Assembly: GCA_023430845.1 (NCBI GenBank)
Contig: JAEYYJ010000350.1
Span: forward strand, 1 to 8,616
Length of the DNA stretch: 8,616 nucleotides
Direction: 5' to 3'
From: Pseudomonadota bacterium
GTDB taxonomy: Bacteria > Pseudomonadota > Alphaproteobacteria > Rhizobiales > Hyphomicrobiaceae
The position numbers and the translations under genes are program-made. The notes beneath the pieces are model-generated. The model was not told where the DNA came from. It did not search any database and saw only the letters and a program-made list of their open reading frames with translations. Position 1 is the first letter of the stretch. Each line of letters begins with the position of its first letter. This document shows, piece by piece, positions 6,141-8,616 of this stretch.

Positions 6141-6716
6141 ATGTCCGTTTGGACTGCACATGGGAATGATTCGCATAGCCCTATCAATGCGGTGAGCAGC
6201 TCAAACTGCGTTATATCGCTTGGGTCTAACGTGCCGGGCTGTTGGGGCGCGCCCGAGGCTACACTTCACCGTGCACTGCACATACTTGAGCAAAACCAGG
6301 TTTTTATTATCGCGCGTTCGCTAATTTACCGCACCCTGCCACATCCTGGCGCAGGACTTATGCCGGAATTCTACAATGCCGTCGTCCTCGCACGTACTCG
6401 TCTGCCACCCGGGGGGCTTCTGCGGCTTGTCAAGATCATAGAGCGCAAGGCCGGGCGGCGTAGCCGAGCACGTTGGAGCGCGCGCCCGCTGGACCTCGAC
6501 ATCATCGACTACGGTGGTCGGGTGCTGAACTGGCCGGCGCTCAATCGGTCAGGTGGGCCCCTGGTCTTGCCGCATCCGCTCGTGCAGGAGCGCGGCTTCG
6601 TCCTCGTGCCCCTCGCGGAGATTTCCCCCCACTGGCGCCACCCGGTTCTGGGGCTCACCGCCAGGGCCCTGCTGCGGCGTCATCCGGCGCTCCAACGCGG
6701 CATCGCGTCAGCTTGA
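6141..6716 (+). CDS. folK: 2-amino-4-hydroxy-6-hydroxymethyldihydropteridine pyrophosphokinase (HPPK)
   Basis: This 191-residue cytoplasmic enzyme transfers pyrophosphate from ATP to 6-hydroxymethyl-7,8-dihydropterin in folate synthesis. Family marks in order are ISLGSNVPG at 25-33, ARSLIYRT at 58-65, FYNAVV at 77-82, the R-rich loop 105-115 ending in R115, the magnesium-binding LDLDIIDY with D118 and D120 (D95 and D97 in E. coli), and LPHPLVQERGFVLVPLAEI further on. There is a 23-residue N-terminal extension before the first core strand, longer than usual. A GTG at codon 18 is an alternative start but lacks a ribosome site. The first third of the gene is AT-richer and uses codons unlike its neighbours. 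The gene stands apart from folB and folP, neither of which is in the window, and is followed 112 bp later by rpoZ. Confidence 0.94.
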   Translation: MSVWTAHGNDSHSPINAVSSSNCVISLGSNVPGCWGAPEATLHRALHILEQNQVFIIARSLIYRTLPHPGAGLMPEFYNAVVLARTRLPPGGLLRLVKIIERKAGRRSRARWSARPLDLDIIDYGGRVLNWPALNRSGGPLVLPHPLVQERGFVLVPLAEISPHWRHPVLGLTARALLRRHPALQRGIASA

Positions 6717-6828
6717 TTCAACGGGATATTCGTGGCATTAAGCCCGCGAATGGGCCAAAGGGCCCACAGGCGCCGACCGTTGCGCCCTAAACCATAACCG
6801 ACATCAGACAATCGAGGATTGAACAGCG
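6717..6828 (+). promoter_or_regulatory. folK-rpoZ gap with two tandem hairpins
   Basis: The first hairpin pairs ATTCGTGGC (6728-6736) with GCCCGCGAAT (6742-6751), with one G-U pair and one bulged base around the loop ATTAA. The second is TGGGCC-AAAG-GGCCCA at 6751-6766 and shares base 6751 with the first. No T-run follows, so this is at best an atypical terminator or a processing site. It could also allow partial read-through from folK into rpoZ. GAGG at 6814-6817 is the rpoZ ribosome site. Confidence 0.4.
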
Positions 6829-7275
6829 ATGGCGCGTGTCACGGTTGAAGATTGCGTGGACAAGGTCCCCAATCGGTTCGAACTGGTGCTGCTTGCGGCT
6901 CATCGCGCCCGGGCGATCGCCTCGGGTTCGCATCTGACCGTCGAGCCCGACAATGACAAAGACCCTGTGATCGCTCTGCGCGAAGTGGCCGAACGGACTG
7001 TCCCGGCCGATGACCTCCGCGAGAGCCTTATCCACTCCATTCAGAAGAACGTCGAGATCGACGAGCCGGAGGCCGGCGCTGCCCCGCTTATCGGTGCCGA
7101 TCGTAGTCGCCAGCAACTCGGCCGCGACGACCAGTCGGCCGACAACGCGATCGATCAGATCACCATGTCGGAAGAGCAGCTCCTGCGCGCCATGGAAAGC
7201 ATGGCGCCAATCGAGCCCTCGTCGAATGGCGGTGGTGGCGGCGGTGGCGGGAGCGGCGGCGCACGGGGTCGCTGA
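6829..7275 (+). CDS. rpoZ: RNA polymerase omega subunit
   Basis: This 148-residue small subunit helps fold and hold the beta-prime subunit of RNA polymerase; in E. coli it also forms part of one ppGpp-binding site. The N-terminus [19 protein letters not shown] and the following [13 protein letters not shown] are diagnostic of the alphaproteobacterial form, and the conserved core extends to about residue 60. The middle and C-terminal parts are acidic and variable, with [13 protein letters not shown] at 113-125 being a common alphaproteobacterial segment. The end is unusual: eight consecutive glycines (134-141, codons 7228-7251), then SGGARGR. The start has GAGG at 6814-6817, 11 bases upstream. 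rel follows after a 157-bp gap, the same order as in many proteobacteria. Confidence 0.95.
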   Translation: MARVTVEDCVDKVPNRFELVLLAAHRARAIASGSHLTVEPDNDKDPVIALREVAERTVPADDLRESLIHSIQKNVEIDEPEAGAAPLIGADRSRQQLGRDDQSADNAIDQITMSEEQLLRAMESMAPIEPSSNGGGGGGGGSGGARGR

Positions 7276-7312
7276 GCGCGCCCGCGTTTCCATCCAGCGT
7301 TGTCGTATCCGG

Positions 7313-7338
7313 CGCCGCGGCTCGAGCTAGCCGCGGCG
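7313..7338 (+). terminator. Terminator-like hairpin after rpoZ (no U-tract)
   Basis: CGCCGCGGCT at 7313-7322 and AGCCGCGGCG at 7329-7338 are exact reverse complements around CGAGCT. The 10-bp stem is nearly all G-C and lies 37 bp after the rpoZ stop. The next bases are AGGACTCATG, without a U-run, so the classic intrinsic mechanism is doubtful. It may instead protect the rpoZ mRNA 3' end or mark a partial stop before rel. Confidence 0.4.
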
Positions 7339-7351
7339 AGGACTCATGCTT

Positions 7352-7426
7352 ATGGTTCATGAGGAGAGATATCGCGCGGGGCCAGCACGCGCGCGTTGGG
7401 CCGCGGCGGCGGGTGCAGAGGCTTGA
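7352..7426 (+). CDS. Possible 24-residue leader ORF upstream of rel
   Basis: The ATG at 7352 opens 24 codons ending at TGA 7424-7426, six bases before the rel start and in the same frame. GAGGA at 7338-7342 is nine bases upstream, a better-placed ribosome site than the one for rel itself. An earlier in-frame ATG at 7346 is only three bases from that site. The peptide begins MVHEERYRAG and ends in an Ala-rich stretch; it has no run of a single regulatory amino acid and resembles no family I know. It could act by translational coupling to rel or be chance in GC-rich DNA. Confidence 0.25.
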   Translation: MVHEERYRAGPARARWAAAAGAEA

Positions 7427-7432
7427 AGCGCC

Positions 7433-8616
7433 ATGATGCGTCAGTACGAGCTGGTCGAGCGCGTCCTTCGCTATGATCCGAAGGCCGACGAGACGCTGCT
7501 CAATCGCGCCTACGTCTATGCCATGCGCGCGCACGGCCATCAGAAGCGGGCTTCGGGCGATCCCTATTTTTCCCATCCGCTCGAAGTCGCGGCGATCCTG
7601 ACCGATCTGAAGCTCGACGACGCCACGATCGCAACCGCGCTTCTGCACGATGTGATCGAGGATACCGAGGCGACACGTGCCGAGATCGACCAGCTCTTCG
7701 GGCCCGAGATCGGTGTGCTCGTCGATGGCCTCACCAAGATCAAGCGCCTCGACCTCGTTTCCAAGAAGGCTGAGCAGGCCGAGAATTTCAGAAAACTTCT
7801 GGTCGCCATCTCGACCGACATTCGCGTGCTGCTCGTCAAGCTCGCCGATCGTCTGCACAACATGCGCACCCTCGAGCACATGTCGCCCGAGAGCCGCCGG
7901 CGCAATAGCGAGGAGACGCTGGAGATCTATGCGCCGCTCGCCGGCCGCATGGGCATTCAGGCGATGCGCGAGGAGCTCGAGGATCTGGCCTTCCGCTGGC
8001 TTCATCCCGAGGCCTACAGAACGGTGCGCGAGCGCCTCGACCGCCTGAACGAGAACAACCAGGGTCTCGTCGAGGAAATTCGCCAAAGTCTCATCGCCAA
8101 GCTCGGCGAAGCCAACTTCAGCGGCGAAGTGACCGGACGCGAGAAAAAGCCGTACTCGATCTGGCGCAAAATGCAGAACCGCCAGATTTCGCTCGAGCAG
8201 CTATCGGACCTGTACGGCTTCCGCGTCATCTGCAACACGATCGATGACTGCTACCGTGGTCTCGGTCTCGTCCACACGACGTGGCGCGCGGTGCCGGGCC
8301 GCTTCAAAGATTATATCTCGACACCGAAACAGAACGGCTATCGTTCGATACACACAACGATCGTCGGCCCGCGCCATCAGCGCGTCGAGCTGCAGTTGCG
8401 CACTCAGCCCATGCATGTGACGGCCGAGTACGGTGTCGCCGCCCACACGTTCTACAAGGATCTGTCGCGCATGAACGGCAAGGCGGCGACGCCCGAAGCC
8501 ATGCGCGAAATGGGGCCGTACATCTGGCTGCGCCGCCTCGTCGAGACACTGCTCGAAGGCGACAACTCGGAGGAATTCCTCGAGCACACGAAGCTCGAGC
8601 TGTTTCACGATCAGGT
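7433..8616 (+). CDS. rel: Bifunctional (p)ppGpp synthetase/hydrolase (Rel/SpoT), cut by right edge
   Basis: The first 394 residues of a long RelA/SpoT homologue, which makes and degrades the stringent-response alarmone ppGpp. The hydrolase HD domain is intact: H48 in FSHPLEVA, H72-D73 and E76-D77 in ALLHDVIEDT, and the later VKLADRLHNMRTLEHM. The synthetase domain follows, with LYGFRVICNT, the R290-F-K-D293 motif, YISTPKQNGYRSIHT, VELQLRTQ and the AEYGVAAH segment around E332. RFKD is the R-x-K-D form typical of bifunctional Rel/SpoT enzymes rather than the E-x-D-D of synthetase-only RelA, and with the intact HD residues it supports dual activity. The TGS and ACT parts lie off the window. Two ATGs stand side by side (7433, 7436); an in-frame TGA at 7424 excludes a longer start. 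I use the first, which gives the common MMRQYELVERV terminus. AGAGG at 7417-7421 is the ribosome site. Confidence 0.96.
   Translation, partial: MMRQYELVERVLRYDPKADETLLNRAYVYAMRAHGHQKRASGDPYFSHPLEVAAILTDLKLDDATIATALLHDVIEDTEATRAEIDQLFGPEIGVLVDGLTKIKRLDLVSKKAEQAENFRKLLVAISTDIRVLLVKLADRLHNMRTLEHMSPESRRRNSEETLEIYAPLAGRMGIQAMREELEDLAFRWLHPEAYRTVRERLDRLNENNQGLVEEIRQSLIAKLGEANFSGEVTGREKKPYSIWRKMQNRQISLEQLSDLYGFRVICNTIDDCYRGLGLVHTTWRAVPGRFKDYISTPKQNGYRSIHTTIVGPRHQRVELQLRTQPMHVTAEYGVAAHTFYKDLSRMNGKAATPEAMREMGPYIWLRRLVETLLEGDNSEEFLEHTKLELFHDQ

Larger units (their letters stand above)
7276..7432 (+). promoter_or_regulatory. rpoZ-rel gap with strong hairpin and possible leader
   Basis: These 157 bp hold, in order, a perfect 10-bp GC-rich inverted repeat (7313-7338), a GANTC site (7341-7345), a 6-bp inverted repeat CTCATG/CATGAG (7343-7348 and 7358-7363), and a short ORF ending six bases before rel. 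AGAGG at 7417-7421 is the likely rel ribosome site. The arrangement allows either a terminator for rpoZ followed by a separate rel promoter, or structured read-through. No clear sigma-70 hexamers are seen. Confidence 0.45.

Noticed and set aside
6062..6169. Possible 35-residue ORF starting MKPYIEQIAL before folK
   Set aside because: It has no ribosome site, runs through both palindromes and overlaps the folK start out of frame, so chance is the simpler explanation.
7160..8086. Minus-strand frame of 308 codons opposite rpoZ and rel
   Set aside because: It covers the ends of two well-supported genes and an intergenic gap in antisense, and shows no domain.
1..8616. Mobile element, CRISPR, toxin-antitoxin or other defence system
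   Set aside because: No transposase, integrase, direct-repeat array or paired small toxin-antitoxin genes were seen. The NYN gene stands alone with a housekeeping context and no partner antitoxin.

Overview
The window reads as ordinary chromosomal DNA of an alphaproteobacterium, most likely of the Hyphomicrobiales (Rhizobiales). This rests on the high GC content, on protein sequences typical of that group (Slt, DapA, SmpB, omega subunit, long Rel/SpoT), and on the familiar order slt / dapA / smpB ... NYN / folK / rpoZ / rel. I see no rRNA, tRNA, insertion sequence, phage gene or CRISPR array. The species cannot be named from the sequence alone.

Layout. (1) 1-2219, minus strand: a periplasmic lytic murein transglycosylase whose C-terminal end lies off the left edge. 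(2) 2220-2447: a divergent control region. (3) 2448-5230, plus strand: dapA, then a 91-bp gap carrying two overlapping inverted repeats, then smpB, a GNAT acetyltransferase and a cysteine-free peroxiredoxin-like gene. The last three overlap by 1 and 4 nt and look like one operon. (4) 5251-5287: an intrinsic terminator serving the minus-strand NYN gene and perhaps both convergent units. (5) 5314-5949, minus strand: a LabA-like NYN-domain protein. (6) 5950-6140: an AT-rich divergent region with two short perfect palindromes. (7) 6141-6716 folK, 6829-7275 rpoZ, and 7433 to the right edge a bifunctional ppGpp synthetase/hydrolase, all plus strand. The folK-rpoZ and rpoZ-rel gaps contain hairpins, and the second also holds a possible 24-codon leader ORF.

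Functionally the genes are mostly housekeeping: cell-wall turnover (Slt), lysine/diaminopimelate synthesis that also feeds the wall (DapA), ribosome rescue (SmpB), folate synthesis (FolK), RNA polymerase assembly (omega) and the stringent response (Rel). Placing rpoZ directly before rel is notable because omega contributes to ppGpp binding on RNA polymerase in other proteobacteria. The least conventional member is the peroxiredoxin-fold protein, which has no cysteine at all and has Arg and Leu where the catalytic Thr and Cys would be. I found no clear sign of a wholly new multi-gene system. The best leads are that protein, the mutually exclusive hairpins before smpB, and the hairpin plus leader ORF before rel.
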